Shown: positions 53,330 through 62,726 of the stretch, piece after piece | How the letters are laid out: each line of letters starts with the position of its first letter | How positions within the stretch are numbered: position 1 is the first letter of the stretch | Origin: Tritrichomonas musculus | Taxonomy: Eukaryota > Parabasalia > Tritrichomonadida > Tritrichomonadidae | Assembly (NCBI GenBank): GCA_039105265.1 | Contig: JAPFFF010000005.1 | Coordinates: 6,805,501 to 6,869,500, forward strand | DNA: 64,000 nt | Reading direction: 5' to 3' | Program-made: the position numbers and the translations under genes | Notes under the pieces: generated by a model | The model's database searches: none | What the model saw: only the letters and a program-made list of their open reading frames with translations | What the model was told of the DNA's origin: nothing

Positions 53330-54910
53330 ATGACAAGTGATGTAGGTACACAAACTAAACCTAACAATAAAATACAACTACTACAAGGTACTATTAAATT
53401 TCGACCTAAACTAGTTGATAGAGATGTTGCAAGATTAACAAGAGGTTTGGGTCAAACTATATGGAAGTTCTCTAATAATCAAATAAATCTACAAAAATTA
53501 TATGAGACATATTTAAATACTAGTATAGCTTTTAAAGACGTACTTGAATTTGCTAATAGACTCAAGAGAGAGAGACCAAGAGCAAAATTTACAGGTTGTG
53601 TGTTTGCGATTAAGAAAAATCAAGATGATAAAGATGAACATGGGCATTACATAACAGTATTAAAGCCATATCAATATACTCTCCAAGAATCAGATCAAGG
53701 TATATTAACAGAGATAAAATTACATTATGATATTATCAACATAAGGATATCTCGAATGAAGACTGAGGAGGAAAAACAAGCAGCTAGAGAACTGAGAGAG
53801 CAGATGAAAGAAAGAACATTGAAAAGTGATAAGAAAGAATATAAAACTAGAGGTATTCAAACAGATGATATACCAGAATTGGCTCCATTACCCAGACCTC
53901 CAACTTTAAATCGAAATGATTATCATCTTAACCTTAGGAAAATCGGTAGGAACCGACCCACAAATGTTGAGCCACCAACAAGGGATCAAAATCAAAACAG
54001 AATTCAACTTTTACTTCAAAGTAGTACAAATTTAGACGAGGATGATAGACCTAAGAAAAAATCAAAACAACATAAGAAAAAATCAAAACGACCTCGTTCA
54101 CCTTCACCTCCACCTCCTCCTCCTTCTCGTTCACCTTCACCTCCACCACCTCCACCACCTCCTCCTCCTTCATCACCACCTCCACAGTTTCCATCATCAC
54201 ATACCTCTCGAGGTACTAGTCCTCCTCCAAGAGAACCCCGTATGACACCACAGAAGACAGGAGAGTTTACAGTAGACCAAAGACGTCATAAAATTCATGA
54301 TTGGAGGAGTTTAGTCAATGATGAAAATATAGAAGAAGATGTTATTGATGACTACTTGAAACTTCTATATAACAAAGGAAAGAGATTGAATAAACAACCT
54401 GGTCAAAATGAAGCAGAGTTTGATAAAAAGAAAATATTGGTTGTACCTACTGCATTTTATACCCTCCTTTCTATGGCATATGAGACTAATGATATGGAAA
54501 AAATACATGAACTGATGAAAAGTCCTATCTCAGGTAAACAGTCATTTACACATTTCGATAAAGTATTTGTCCCCATTTGCTCAGATGGAGAACATTGGGT
54601 TTTATGTATTGTTCGATATCCAAAGAAAATAATCGAATGCTATGACTCTGAGAATAAGTCAATGGCACCAGAGGTAAAGACACTTAATAAGTGGATCAAT
54701 ATTTCAGGAACAGGTAAGTTAAAAGCAAAATATTATGATGTACCTAGTCAAAGGAATAATAAGGATTGTGGAGTGTTTCTAATGGAATCTTGTCGTACCT
54801 TTTTGCATGAAGGAGATGGTAAGTTTAAACAACGCAATATGCCAGATATTAGAAAGAGAATACTTCGAGAACTTCAAAACAATGAATTAGAAACAGGTGT
54901 TGTATATTAA
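53330..54910 (+). CDS. Maverick cysteine protease (adenovirus/Ulp1 type) with long N-terminal region
   Basis: Protein of 526 residues. The last 200 form a C5/C48-type cysteine protease with the usual order of catalytic segments: EHWVL, YDSE, then PSQRNNKDCGVFL. In Polintons this protease is thought to process structural proteins. The N-terminal 330 residues are unusual. They hold a compact region (20-150), two LC8-like motifs (DVGTQTKP near residue 5-9 and RGIQTDDI near 175-179) and a proline-rich stretch (about 245-300) with runs of SPPPPPP. The start context is TTTTTAAATG. Confidence 0.9.
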   Translation: MTSDVGTQTKPNNKIQLLQGTIKFRPKLVDRDVARLTRGLGQTIWKFSNNQINLQKLYETYLNTSIAFKDVLEFANRLKRERPRAKFTGCVFAIKKNQDDKDEHGHYITVLKPYQYTLQESDQGILTEIKLHYDIINIRISRMKTEEEKQAARELREQMKERTLKSDKKEYKTRGIQTDDIPELAPLPRPPTLNRNDYHLNLRKIGRNRPTNVEPPTRDQNQNRIQLLLQSSTNLDEDDRPKKKSKQHKKKSKRPRSPSPPPPPPSRSPSPPPPPPPPPPSSPPPQFPSSHTSRGTSPPPREPRMTPQKTGEFTVDQRRHKIHDWRSLVNDENIEEDVIDDYLKLLYNKGKRLNKQPGQNEAEFDKKKILVVPTAFYTLLSMAYETNDMEKIHELMKSPISGKQSFTHFDKVFVPICSDGEHWVLCIVRYPKKIIECYDSENKSMAPEVKTLNKWINISGTGKLKAKYYDVPSQRNNKDCGVFLMESCRTFLHEGDGKFKQRNMPDIRKRILRELQNNELETGVVY

Positions 54911-54934
54911 TAAAGACTTTTTATTCAACTCGAA

Positions 54935-55936
54935 ATGGAATTACCACCAAGTGTTAACACTTTATATCCTAATCGAGATAATATAGTTAATGATGGTAAT
55001 ACACCTCTTCCAATCGAAACAGCCTACTTCCTTGAGGATGCTCAACATGATAAAGCTAAGTTTAATAGGTATTGGTTTAATTTCCCACCAGAATGGTCAA
55101 CTGCAAACAAAGGGGAATCTATTGTTGGCGTTCGTTCAGCACATATCATTAAGAGAAGACGCAAAATGGAAGTAGAGATTGAAATATATAAGATACATAA
55201 GAAAACATATGAGTTTGTTTGTGGTGGAACATGGAATGATGGAACACTAAAAGAAGACTATATAACTGGTTCAAATCATGAATATGGGTGCTTCAAAGTC
55301 ATTGATTGGGTGTCAGTCGATGGAGATTTACGTGGATTTTTTGATGCAGTTAATCGTGCATTCAAGTCATACATTAGAACTTCTAAATTAGACAAATTTG
55401 TTCAAAATGATGATGATATACAGGATAGAGATATACAAACCGATGGATACTATGATAAAAATGGTTTTCATGAAATCATTTATACAGAAAGAAATAAAGC
55501 AGGGAACCATAAATACTACTATAACAATAGTAAGAATGAACGAGATTGGGAGTATACTGCACCATATATGAACTTTTTCCAACTTAAATCCTGGAATGAT
55601 GACTTTGCAGATGTGTTTAATATAGGTAATGGCATATTTCAAAATAAACCAGAAAAATATCAAACATGGCACAAGGAATTGATATTTGATAATATATGGG
55701 ACAGACAATCATGTAAAATATATTCATCTATAGGTGAACAAGCATTGCATAACTATATTGGAGATAGTGATGTTGAATATAGTCCTATTAAGTACTTCAA
55801 GTTAAACTCAATGGACCAAAGGTTTTGGATAGACTTCTATAGTGATGCACATTATAATTGTCCAACAAAACTACCTCCAAATGATTCATTTGTAATCGAA
55901 ATGCAATTCCTTCAATACGATAAGATGTTTATTTAA
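54935..55936 (+). CDS. Candidate Maverick minor capsid protein
   Basis: Protein of 333 residues encoded between protease and integrase. It is rich in beta-strand-like, aromatic sequence (FKVIDWVSVDGDLRGFFDAV; FWIDFYSDAHY) and ends in a strand FVIEMQFLQYDKMF. Penton-like minor capsid proteins of Polintons are of this size, and position and composition fit, but no diagnostic motif is seen. It carries one LC8-like motif, RDIQTDGY (about 165-172). Confidence 0.5.
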   Translation: MELPPSVNTLYPNRDNIVNDGNTPLPIETAYFLEDAQHDKAKFNRYWFNFPPEWSTANKGESIVGVRSAHIIKRRRKMEVEIEIYKIHKKTYEFVCGGTWNDGTLKEDYITGSNHEYGCFKVIDWVSVDGDLRGFFDAVNRAFKSYIRTSKLDKFVQNDDDIQDRDIQTDGYYDKNGFHEIIYTERNKAGNHKYYYNNSKNERDWEYTAPYMNFFQLKSWNDDFADVFNIGNGIFQNKPEKYQTWHKELIFDNIWDRQSCKIYSSIGEQALHNYIGDSDVEYSPIKYFKLNSMDQRFWIDFYSDAHYNCPTKLPPNDSFVIEMQFLQYDKMFI

Positions 55937-55942
55937 AAATAA

Positions 55943-57097
55943 ATGAGTAAAGAAGAACCAAGCCCATATGAAAAATTATACAACAAAGCTAAATGGAAGA
56001 CCTTGGACAAATACCTTAGCATGGCAAAACAAGAGAATCTAAATGAAGACGAAGCAAAGAAATACTTTGATGAAAAAGTAGTACATGATAAGAGAGTACC
56101 TAAAGCACAATTTATTCCTATTGTATCCAAACATCCTCATGGTTATCAAATGGATACCTTCATTAATAATAAAGAGGCAGGTGGGTTGAATTATCTAATG
56201 TTCATTAATATCAACACCAGAAAAGCATATGCATATCCTATGAATGGTAAAGGAGCAAGAGAAGTATTAACAGCACTTCATAAATTTGTTAATGATGTAC
56301 CTCATGTATATTCGATAACAAGTGATGAGGATGCTGCATATTTATCATCAACAGTCTTAGACTTCATGAGAGAGAAGAACATAAAATATCGAACAACAAC
56401 TGAGAATAACCATAATGTACTTGGCATTATTAATAGGTTTATGAGAACCATAAGAGATGCTATTGGTGAAAATAGGTTTATTCAACCAAAGGAGATGCAT
56501 GATTTGGTTAACATATATAACAACTCTCCTCATAGGTCTCTAGATAATAAAGCACCTAATGATATTACTCCAGAGGATGAAATAAAGTACATACAAAAGA
56601 ATGCACGCATTAATCCATATCATTTTAATCCAGGTGAGAAGGTCAGGTTAGTACTCGAAAAAGAACCATTTGGTAAAAGAAGAAGTAATTTGTCTAATGA
56701 GTCTTATATAGTTGACTCGCAAAAAGGTAACCAGTTTGTGGTCAAGTCCAAAGATGGTTCAACTAGTTCATTCCCTGGATATAGGTTGTTAAGGACAAGA
56801 GACAAAAGGATTAAAGTAGCTGAAAGACTAAATGAAGGTAAAGAAGGTATTATTGAAAAAATATATAACTTTGATGAAGATACTGGTAAGTATGATTTAA
56901 AATGGGAAGGAGTCGAAGGTGATGATGCCTTTGCTAGACAAACTATTAGAGATGTAAGGAGAGGTAATCCATTAGTACTTGGTACAGCAGAAAGACAATA
57001 TTGGTTGGAACAAAAGAAAAATTATGAACGACAAATTAAAGCAGGTCAAAAGGTTGAGGGCAAACCAATACCAGATAAAATTATGAAATACATTTAA
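55943..57097 (+). CDS. Maverick integrase (retroviral type)
   Basis: Protein of 384 residues with a retroviral-type (rve) integrase fold, the enzyme that inserts Polintons. Family segments include YQMDTFIN, YSITSDEDAAY, LGIINRFMRT and PHRSLDNKAPNDITPED. A C-terminal SH3-like part (NPGEKVRLVLEKEPFGKR) and a chromodomain-like end (IIEKIYNFDEDTGKYDLKWEG) follow, as in other Polinton integrases. Only 6 bp separate it from the previous gene. Confidence 0.92.
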   Translation: MSKEEPSPYEKLYNKAKWKTLDKYLSMAKQENLNEDEAKKYFDEKVVHDKRVPKAQFIPIVSKHPHGYQMDTFINNKEAGGLNYLMFININTRKAYAYPMNGKGAREVLTALHKFVNDVPHVYSITSDEDAAYLSSTVLDFMREKNIKYRTTTENNHNVLGIINRFMRTIRDAIGENRFIQPKEMHDLVNIYNNSPHRSLDNKAPNDITPEDEIKYIQKNARINPYHFNPGEKVRLVLEKEPFGKRRSNLSNESYIVDSQKGNQFVVKSKDGSTSSFPGYRLLRTRDKRIKVAERLNEGKEGIIEKIYNFDEDTGKYDLKWEGVEGDDAFARQTIRDVRRGNPLVLGTAERQYWLEQKKNYERQIKAGQKVEGKPIPDKIMKYI

Positions 57098-57107
57098 AAA
57101 TTTGTAA

Positions 57108-57974
57108 ATGGATGAACCCCCAAATGCAGAACTCATAAATAAAGTAGAAACATTGATTAAAGAGACCTTACAGAAGAACATGAAAGAGATAGATGGTGCT
57201 TTGATTAAACCATTATCACCTGATTATCCTTTTAGCACAAATGGTATATACTTTTTAATTGGTAAACCAGGTGCTGGTAAAAGTTTTTGGATATGGAGAC
57301 ATATTATGATAACAGAGAGGTTGTTTAAACATCCATACTACCAAAAGATAATATTTTGCTCAAGCTCTGGTAAAATGGATAAAACAGCTGAAACACTTAA
57401 TAAACAGATACGATCAAGAATCGATTATGTAAAGGAAAGAGAATTAATGAGTTATCTTAAAAGACATCTTCGAAGAAAGATAAAGTATTATGCCATTGTC
57501 AAATATGTATTATCTCGAATGAAAGAGACCAATGACGAAATGAGGAGGCTCATTGAGAAGCATCATTTAAATGAGCTCAATGATAAAATAATATATATAG
57601 CCAATAAGTTAGTCAAGTATGAAACATCATCATATCCATATAACACATTATTGATACTAGATGATTGTGCAGGTAGTGATTTATTAAAGAATGGTAATAG
57701 TGAATTTATCAAGTTGTTAACCAAGACAAGACACTATAATTTAACATGTATCATGGCTATCCAAACTATTCGATTTGTTCATATGAATGCTAAAAGGTTA
57801 GCAACAGATATAATATGTTATACAGGATATAGTGAGGAAGATTTTACGAGCTTGTTGCAACAAACAAATAACTCATTAAATACTAAACAGACAGTAGCTG
57901 AGTACCTACAACATAAAGAACCACATGAAAAGTTCGTAATGAATATTTCTGCTAATAAGTACTATTTCGAATAA
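57108..57974 (+). CDS. Maverick packaging ATPase (FtsK/HerA type)
   Basis: Protein of 288 residues with a Walker A loop (LIGKPGAGKSFW, about 46-57) and a Walker B segment (LLILDDCAGS), followed by TKTRHYNLTCIMAIQ, typical of the A32-like genome-packaging ATPases of Polintons and nucleocytoplasmic large DNA viruses. The start context is TAAATG and the spacer to the integrase gene is 10 bp. Confidence 0.93.
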   Translation: MDEPPNAELINKVETLIKETLQKNMKEIDGALIKPLSPDYPFSTNGIYFLIGKPGAGKSFWIWRHIMITERLFKHPYYQKIIFCSSSGKMDKTAETLNKQIRSRIDYVKERELMSYLKRHLRRKIKYYAIVKYVLSRMKETNDEMRRLIEKHHLNELNDKIIYIANKLVKYETSSYPYNTLLILDDCAGSDLLKNGNSEFIKLLTKTRHYNLTCIMAIQTIRFVHMNAKRLATDIICYTGYSEEDFTSLLQQTNNSLNTKQTVAEYLQHKEPHEKFVMNISANKYYFE

Positions 57975-57991
57975 TTTTTTATTTTTTAAAA

Positions 57992-58447
57992 ATGGGAATT
58001 AAACTTCATTCAGAAGAAGATTATTGGAAGCCAAATTATGCTAAACAAAAAGAATTTTCTCCATGGCAAACGATAATAAAAGGAGGAGTAGGTTTAGGTG
58101 GTAAATTATTAATGGGAGCTGCAGATAGTTTTACTGGAGGTCTTGCAAGTAAAATATTGGATGCTTCAGCAGGTGGATTAACCAAGCATGCTGGTGTTAT
58201 TGGTTCAGTTGCGAGAGGTCTTGGTGAAAGCTACTTGAGCGATAGTACAAGAAATAAATTAGCAAATATAGCTGACACAGCATTAAAATATGTCCCAGAA
58301 GGAAAAGTGAAAACTGCCTTATCATCAATTAATAAATCTGCAAAAGGTGATTCAGTTGGAGCACCTCTTGAAAAGCCAGCATTTTCGTCTAGATCATTAC
58401 AAGAGAGTGACTTTACTACCAACAATCGGGCGAGAACCTACATCTAA
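57992..58447 (+). CDS. Maverick Gly/Ala-rich small protein, possible virion component
   Basis: Protein of 151 residues. Residues 25-80 are rich in Gly, Ala and Leu with an amphipathic pattern (GGVGLGGKLLMGAADSFTGG), like small minor capsid or membrane-active proteins in related elements. The rest is polar. It follows the ATPase gene by 17 bp and has the T-rich leader common to this element. The role is inferred from position and composition only. Confidence 0.55.
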   Translation: MGIKLHSEEDYWKPNYAKQKEFSPWQTIIKGGVGLGGKLLMGAADSFTGGLASKILDASAGGLTKHAGVIGSVARGLGESYLSDSTRNKLANIADTALKYVPEGKVKTALSSINKSAKGDSVGAPLEKPAFSSRSLQESDFTTNNRARTYI

Positions 58448-58494
58448 TGAAAACTCAAAAAAACTAAATTTTTGGACTTTTTTGTTTATTTTAA

Positions 58495-59046
58495 ATGTCA
58501 AAACATCTAACAGGTTCTAAGAGACTTGCAGTTATTCATAAATGGTTGAATGGAAGGGATGACCCAGATTGGGAAGTTTTACCTACAAAAACCAAAGACA
58601 AGTATATTGTAAAACAGCGAAAAACTCCAATAACTCGAGAATATCAAGAAAACTCAGAAAGTGAAAATAACGAAGAAACTCAAGAAAACTCAGACAGTGA
58701 AGAACATGAGGAACTTGAAGAAAAGCCAAGAAAGCCAATAAGTTCGAAAGCTGCACGAAAACCTCCAAAACCTCGAAAAACTCAACAAAGCCAAGTTTAT
58801 GACCCTACTGTGAATGAGGAAATACTAAAACAGCTAAAATCACTAGGTGAAGAAATGAAGATAAGTCGAGAGAAGAAAGAACAGAGACGTATGATAAAGG
58901 AGGTTGTTGATAAAAGGATGAGTAAACCAAGACAACAGTATGTTCCTGAAGAACCGCCACAACAATATGAAGAAGAACAACAACCTCAATATATACCTAT
59001 GAGACCTATTGGTAGGAGAAATCGCATCTTTGAAGATATGATGTAA
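58495..59046 (+). CDS. Maverick highly charged protein
   Basis: Protein of 183 residues, not recognised. It has a basic N-terminus, an acidic Glu/Ser repeat (ENSESENNEETQENSDSEEH, about 51-70), a Lys/Pro/Arg-rich middle, a coiled-coil-like helix and a Gln/Pro-rich end. Such scaffold-like charge patterns are common in virion assembly or DNA-condensing proteins, but this is only inference. It lies between the Gly-rich protein and the candidate major capsid protein. Confidence 0.6.
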   Translation: MSKHLTGSKRLAVIHKWLNGRDDPDWEVLPTKTKDKYIVKQRKTPITREYQENSESENNEETQENSDSEEHEELEEKPRKPISSKAARKPPKPRKTQQSQVYDPTVNEEILKQLKSLGEEMKISREKKEQRRMIKEVVDKRMSKPRQQYVPEEPPQQYEEEQQPQYIPMRPIGRRNRIFEDMM

Positions 59047-59063
59047 ATTTTTTTCCATCTAAA

Positions 59064-60746
59064 ATGCTCAACAAGGAATCCTATATGAAAACCTCAGCAG
59101 AGGTTTGTACCCAGATTGCATCTTACTTTGATGTTGTCGATAATTGCATAGCACTTAGTGATACAAATAAGGCATACTCATTAAATCCACAAACTTCATA
59201 TTCACCATCACCACCAATTAAGAGTGGTTCATATACAACATGTATTATATCTCCTAATACTCATAATACTGCTGATATATATAATGGATTTATTCGAGCA
59301 GATATGAAAGTGATGATAAAAATAGACAAGCCAATTCTAAGTGATTTAGAAAATGTCAGTGGTTATAATTTTGGTAAGGTATGGTTTGGTTTTAAGGATG
59401 CTCGAGATGCTGTTGAGAAGTATGAAATTGTAGCTAATGGTATGACGCTTTATACCCAGAACTTTGGATGTGAAGAATCCTTTTTAACTGCATGTTGTGC
59501 AAATGAAGTTACTAAAAGAGCTGATATATATAGTAAAGCAAGACATAAGGATATTTGGAATGATACTCATGGAAGGAGATGTGGTTTTGTTGCAAATCTT
59601 AACAAAGATGTGACTTCTGTCACTGAAACAATTAGATTAAAGATTGATTTGCGACGATTCCTACCTTTATCTAATATCAAGTACTTGCCAGCATTTGCAG
59701 GTAAAATCGAATTACGTCTATACTTTTCAACAGCTGGTATGGTATATTGTCCAGTTGGTTTTGAAAAGAGCTTGGTTGCTAATCCACATATAATGAAAGA
59801 CTTCAATGTTGATGAAATTACCAATGAATTTCGACCTATTGGAGAACCAATATGGATGTGGACAAGTACCGAAAAAATAGCAATGGATAAGATTAATGAC
59901 CCTAAGAATCTTCCACCTGTTGGTGAAAATCATGGAGGAGCATATGAAGTCGCAGGAGCTAACAATACTAAGGCAAGAGTTGACCGAACTATTTACAGTG
60001 ATTGGAGAACTTGGAGTGTTGTTGATTATTCCATTGAAGAATGTGCGAGTATTATACCTTGTTTTGGTATTCATGAATCTGTATATACAGCACTTGTTCA
60101 AAGATATGCTAACCCACAACATCCACTTACATTCCCAACACAGATAATGTCATTTTACACTTGTACAAGACCTCTTAATAATGAACAAGATAAAGCAACT
60201 ATTACTATTACACCTAATTTTGTAGATAGTATGTTTTGTTTATTCCCACTCAAGCATACGCATAAGACATACTTCAAGAATCCTATGTTTGAAGCATTTC
60301 ATATGAATTGTGGTAATTACAATAATATTCCTGCTAAAGCATTTGGTACGAATGGTAAGTATCCAGAGTTCCTCGAATATTGCCAGAATGCAATGAACAT
60401 GAATGGAGAGCAAAATGGATTTAATAAAGAGGTTATTGCAAGTTTAGCGAATGAGTATCAATATAATGAAAACACAACAGGCTATTATCCAAATGATAGG
60501 TCCTCATTCTTCATAGGTCTTCCTACTGAAACAGATGGAACATATCAACAAGGTCTTTCAAGTCTTGCACCTATTAACTTCGAATTGATATGTAGTCAAA
60601 AGGCAGATAATCCATTTAGACAGGAAGTAGATACACCTCCATTATTATGCTTATTAACAGATATATCAATTAGTATCTTAATTAGACCTAATGGTATGCC
60701 ACCATCAGTACGTATTGGTCCTTATGATTTAACAACCCCTGAGTAA
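59064..60746 (+). CDS. Candidate Maverick major capsid protein
   Basis: Largest structural-type gene in view, 560 residues. It is strand-rich, with many aromatic residues and segments such as IDLRRFLPLSNIKYLPAFAGKIELRLYF. That resembles the first jelly-roll end of Polinton double-jelly-roll major capsid proteins (LxxFLPxxNxxLxxxLxxxIxLxL). Size and place after the ATPase gene fit the family. No hydrophobic leader is present. Confidence 0.72.
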   Translation: MLNKESYMKTSAEVCTQIASYFDVVDNCIALSDTNKAYSLNPQTSYSPSPPIKSGSYTTCIISPNTHNTADIYNGFIRADMKVMIKIDKPILSDLENVSGYNFGKVWFGFKDARDAVEKYEIVANGMTLYTQNFGCEESFLTACCANEVTKRADIYSKARHKDIWNDTHGRRCGFVANLNKDVTSVTETIRLKIDLRRFLPLSNIKYLPAFAGKIELRLYFSTAGMVYCPVGFEKSLVANPHIMKDFNVDEITNEFRPIGEPIWMWTSTEKIAMDKINDPKNLPPVGENHGGAYEVAGANNTKARVDRTIYSDWRTWSVVDYSIEECASIIPCFGIHESVYTALVQRYANPQHPLTFPTQIMSFYTCTRPLNNEQDKATITITPNFVDSMFCLFPLKHTHKTYFKNPMFEAFHMNCGNYNNIPAKAFGTNGKYPEFLEYCQNAMNMNGEQNGFNKEVIASLANEYQYNENTTGYYPNDRSSFFIGLPTETDGTYQQGLSSLAPINFELICSQKADNPFRQEVDTPPLLCLLTDISISILIRPNGMPPSVRIGPYDLTTPE

Positions 60747-60773
60747 AAAGATGTATTTTTTATTTTATAGAAA

Positions 60774-61208
60774 ATGTCGAATGATTATAGAAGCCCACAT
60801 GCTGAGATTGTTGGAAGAGAAGGTATGATGTATAATGAAGCTACCATGAAAAATAAGGACATAGAGTTTCAACATTTTGGTGTGTTCAGTAATACTAATA
60901 CTTATTCTGTAACTTTCAACCCATATATTAATCGACCACCTACCCAGATTATTGAACATGAGGACCCAGTTAGATTTCCAGATACTCGAGAACATATAAC
61001 CAAACCTGTTCGTGAACCTCCTGTTAGTATTACAGATGGTGGTTTTTATCGACATATAGGTGAAAAAGATAGACCAGTACCTCTCTTACCAAAATATCTT
61101 AAGAAGCCTGAGAAACCACCAATGCAAGGTAGAGCAAGAGAATATAATAAACAAGATATTCGATATGGACCTACCCAACATATCTTTACCCAAAATAACA
61201 TATATTAA
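60774..61208 (+). CDS. Maverick small orphan protein, Pro/Arg-rich
   Basis: Protein of 144 residues, not recognised. It is rich in Pro, Arg and Tyr, with probable disordered C-terminal half (KYLKKPEKPPMQGRAREYNK). It follows the candidate major capsid gene by 27 bp and has a T-rich leader. Confidence 0.6.
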   Translation: MSNDYRSPHAEIVGREGMMYNEATMKNKDIEFQHFGVFSNTNTYSVTFNPYINRPPTQIIEHEDPVRFPDTREHITKPVREPPVSITDGGFYRHIGEKDRPVPLLPKYLKKPEKPPMQGRAREYNKQDIRYGPTQHIFTQNNIY

Positions 61209-61232
61209 TTTTTTATTGAATTTTTTATCCAG

Positions 61233-61679
61233 ATGAAAATGACAACAAGAAACGTCTATGACTATGTCAATGAACTTCGCGCAAAATGTGCTCCAAATAC
61301 TAAACAATGTAATTTCTCGATACTTTGTGACAAGTACCCAATGAAAACAGGAGAATGGAGTTATTTAGGCAAAGTACTCTATGTCTCAATCAAGGTAAAA
61401 GACAAGTGCCACAGATTTTATCCAGATAAGCTCAAAGAACTTGATCTTGACTCAATATTTATTAAGCCTAACTCAAGGAGAAAAATAACTGAAGATTTCG
61501 AAGAGTTCTACATAAATGGAAACACTACCACTCAAGAGTATCAAGGAATCAAATACTACAACTACTCCATTGCAGCTGCTCCTACAAGTCATAAACCAAA
61601 AATCGATGCTCTCAAGCAGAAATATCAAATTGAGTCATTTGACATGTTTATTGGAGAACAGCTAGACTTAGTACTTTAA
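61233..61679 (+). CDS. Maverick small orphan protein
   Basis: Protein of 148 residues, not recognised. It looks globular with several strands (YLGKVLYVSIKVKDKCHRFY) and a helical end (KIDALKQKYQIESFDMFIGE). Two in-frame ATGs (61233 and 61239) could start it. Confidence 0.6.
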   Translation: MKMTTRNVYDYVNELRAKCAPNTKQCNFSILCDKYPMKTGEWSYLGKVLYVSIKVKDKCHRFYPDKLKELDLDSIFIKPNSRRKITEDFEEFYINGNTTTQEYQGIKYYNYSIAAAPTSHKPKIDALKQKYQIESFDMFIGEQLDLVL

Positions 61680-61700
61680 GCCTATTTTTTCCCAACCTAA

Positions 61701-62225
61701 ATGATTAAGAAGAGGGGTACAACCAATGGAGTTCAAGCAAATGTATCTTTAGAACCATCAGCAGCTGCATCATCTACATCAAACATCAACAACAACATTA
61801 TTATTAATAAGAGAGATGATGGCAAGGAAGACATTGTTATTACAAGAGACATTGGAGTGCAAACTGAACCTGTTGAAGTTGAACCAGATGTACGTAATGT
61901 TATACTTGAAGCATATGCACAAATACTACTTAATCAAGACAAAGCACTACTAGCTAACATTATATCAAAGAAATGCATCATAGTACCTATTGAATCTCTT
62001 AGCAACATCATCAAAGCAATACTACATGTTAGTGAGGTTGAAGTACAACTTAATGAAGATGTTGGATGTTGTGCAACTAAGAGCAATCCAATAAGAAAAA
62101 TAGATGCTATTAAGATTATTAAAGATAATGGAGAGGTAGTCATTGACTTGAAACAAGTATATAATAAAGAATATAATGAGCTTGTTAATAATTATCATGT
62201 ATGCTTAAAATATTGCATAGTATAA
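61701..62225 (+). CDS. Maverick small protein with GVQTE motif
   Basis: Protein of 174 residues, not recognised. A disordered Ser/Asn-rich N-terminus is followed by ITRDIGVQTEPVEVEPD (about 47-63), containing an LC8-like motif, and then by a helical C-terminal domain (LEAYAQILLNQDKALLANII). The start context is CCTAAATG after a T run. Confidence 0.62.
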   Translation: MIKKRGTTNGVQANVSLEPSAAASSTSNINNNIIINKRDDGKEDIVITRDIGVQTEPVEVEPDVRNVILEAYAQILLNQDKALLANIISKKCIIVPIESLSNIIKAILHVSEVEVQLNEDVGCCATKSNPIRKIDAIKIIKDNGEVVIDLKQVYNKEYNELVNNYHVCLKYCIV

Positions 62226-62278
62226 AAAAAGACATATATAAAAAAAACTTAAAATTAGAAGTAATTATTTTTTTACTC

Positions 62279-62650
62279 TTACTCCTTGTCTTTTGGAGAT
62301 GAAGCTTCTTGTTCATCTTCATCATCTTCTTCTTGTGTCTCTTGCGAGTCAGGCACTATAGGCACGTGAAAGCCAATAGATTTTGGTGTTGTAGATTGAG
62401 GAATCTTTTTATGAAAAACCTCGCAGGTAGTGAGATTCATTTGAGTAAGTGCTTCAGCAATCTTGTTCATGTTTGCTTGTATCAAAGGGTCATAGATGGT
62501 GCAGACATTAGATGATGTCGAGTTTATTATTTTTTGGTTGAACAGAAATATCACCTCTTTAATAGCATTGGCTATTTCAACATGAGCATTTTTGATAGCT
62601 AGCTTTTGCTGTTTTTGGAATTCTTTGAAGTCATTTCCAGAACGCGACAT
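62279..62650 (-). CDS. Maverick small helical protein with acidic tail
   Basis: Protein of 123 residues, not recognised. The first 75 residues are helical and the tail is acidic (ETQEEDDEDEQEASS). It is transcribed towards the plus-strand block and diverges from the bZIP-like gene. On the minus strand the start is preceded by TTTTTTAAAATG. Confidence 0.6.
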   Translation of the reverse strand: MSRSGNDFKEFQKQQKLAIKNAHVEIANAIKEVIFLFNQKIINSTSSNVCTIYDPLIQANMNKIAEALTQMNLTTCEVFHKKIPQSTTPKSIGFHVPIVPDSQETQEEDDEDEQEASSPKDKE

Positions 62651-62726
62651 TTTAAAAAATGAAGTGATTTTGTTTGCGAATATTCAATTTTCAAAAATAA
62701 TTCAATTTTTTTTCTCGAATGAAATC

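Noticed and set aside
54042-54245. His/Leu-rich frame inside the protease gene
   Set aside because: It is a shifted reading of the proline-rich codons, with no independent support.
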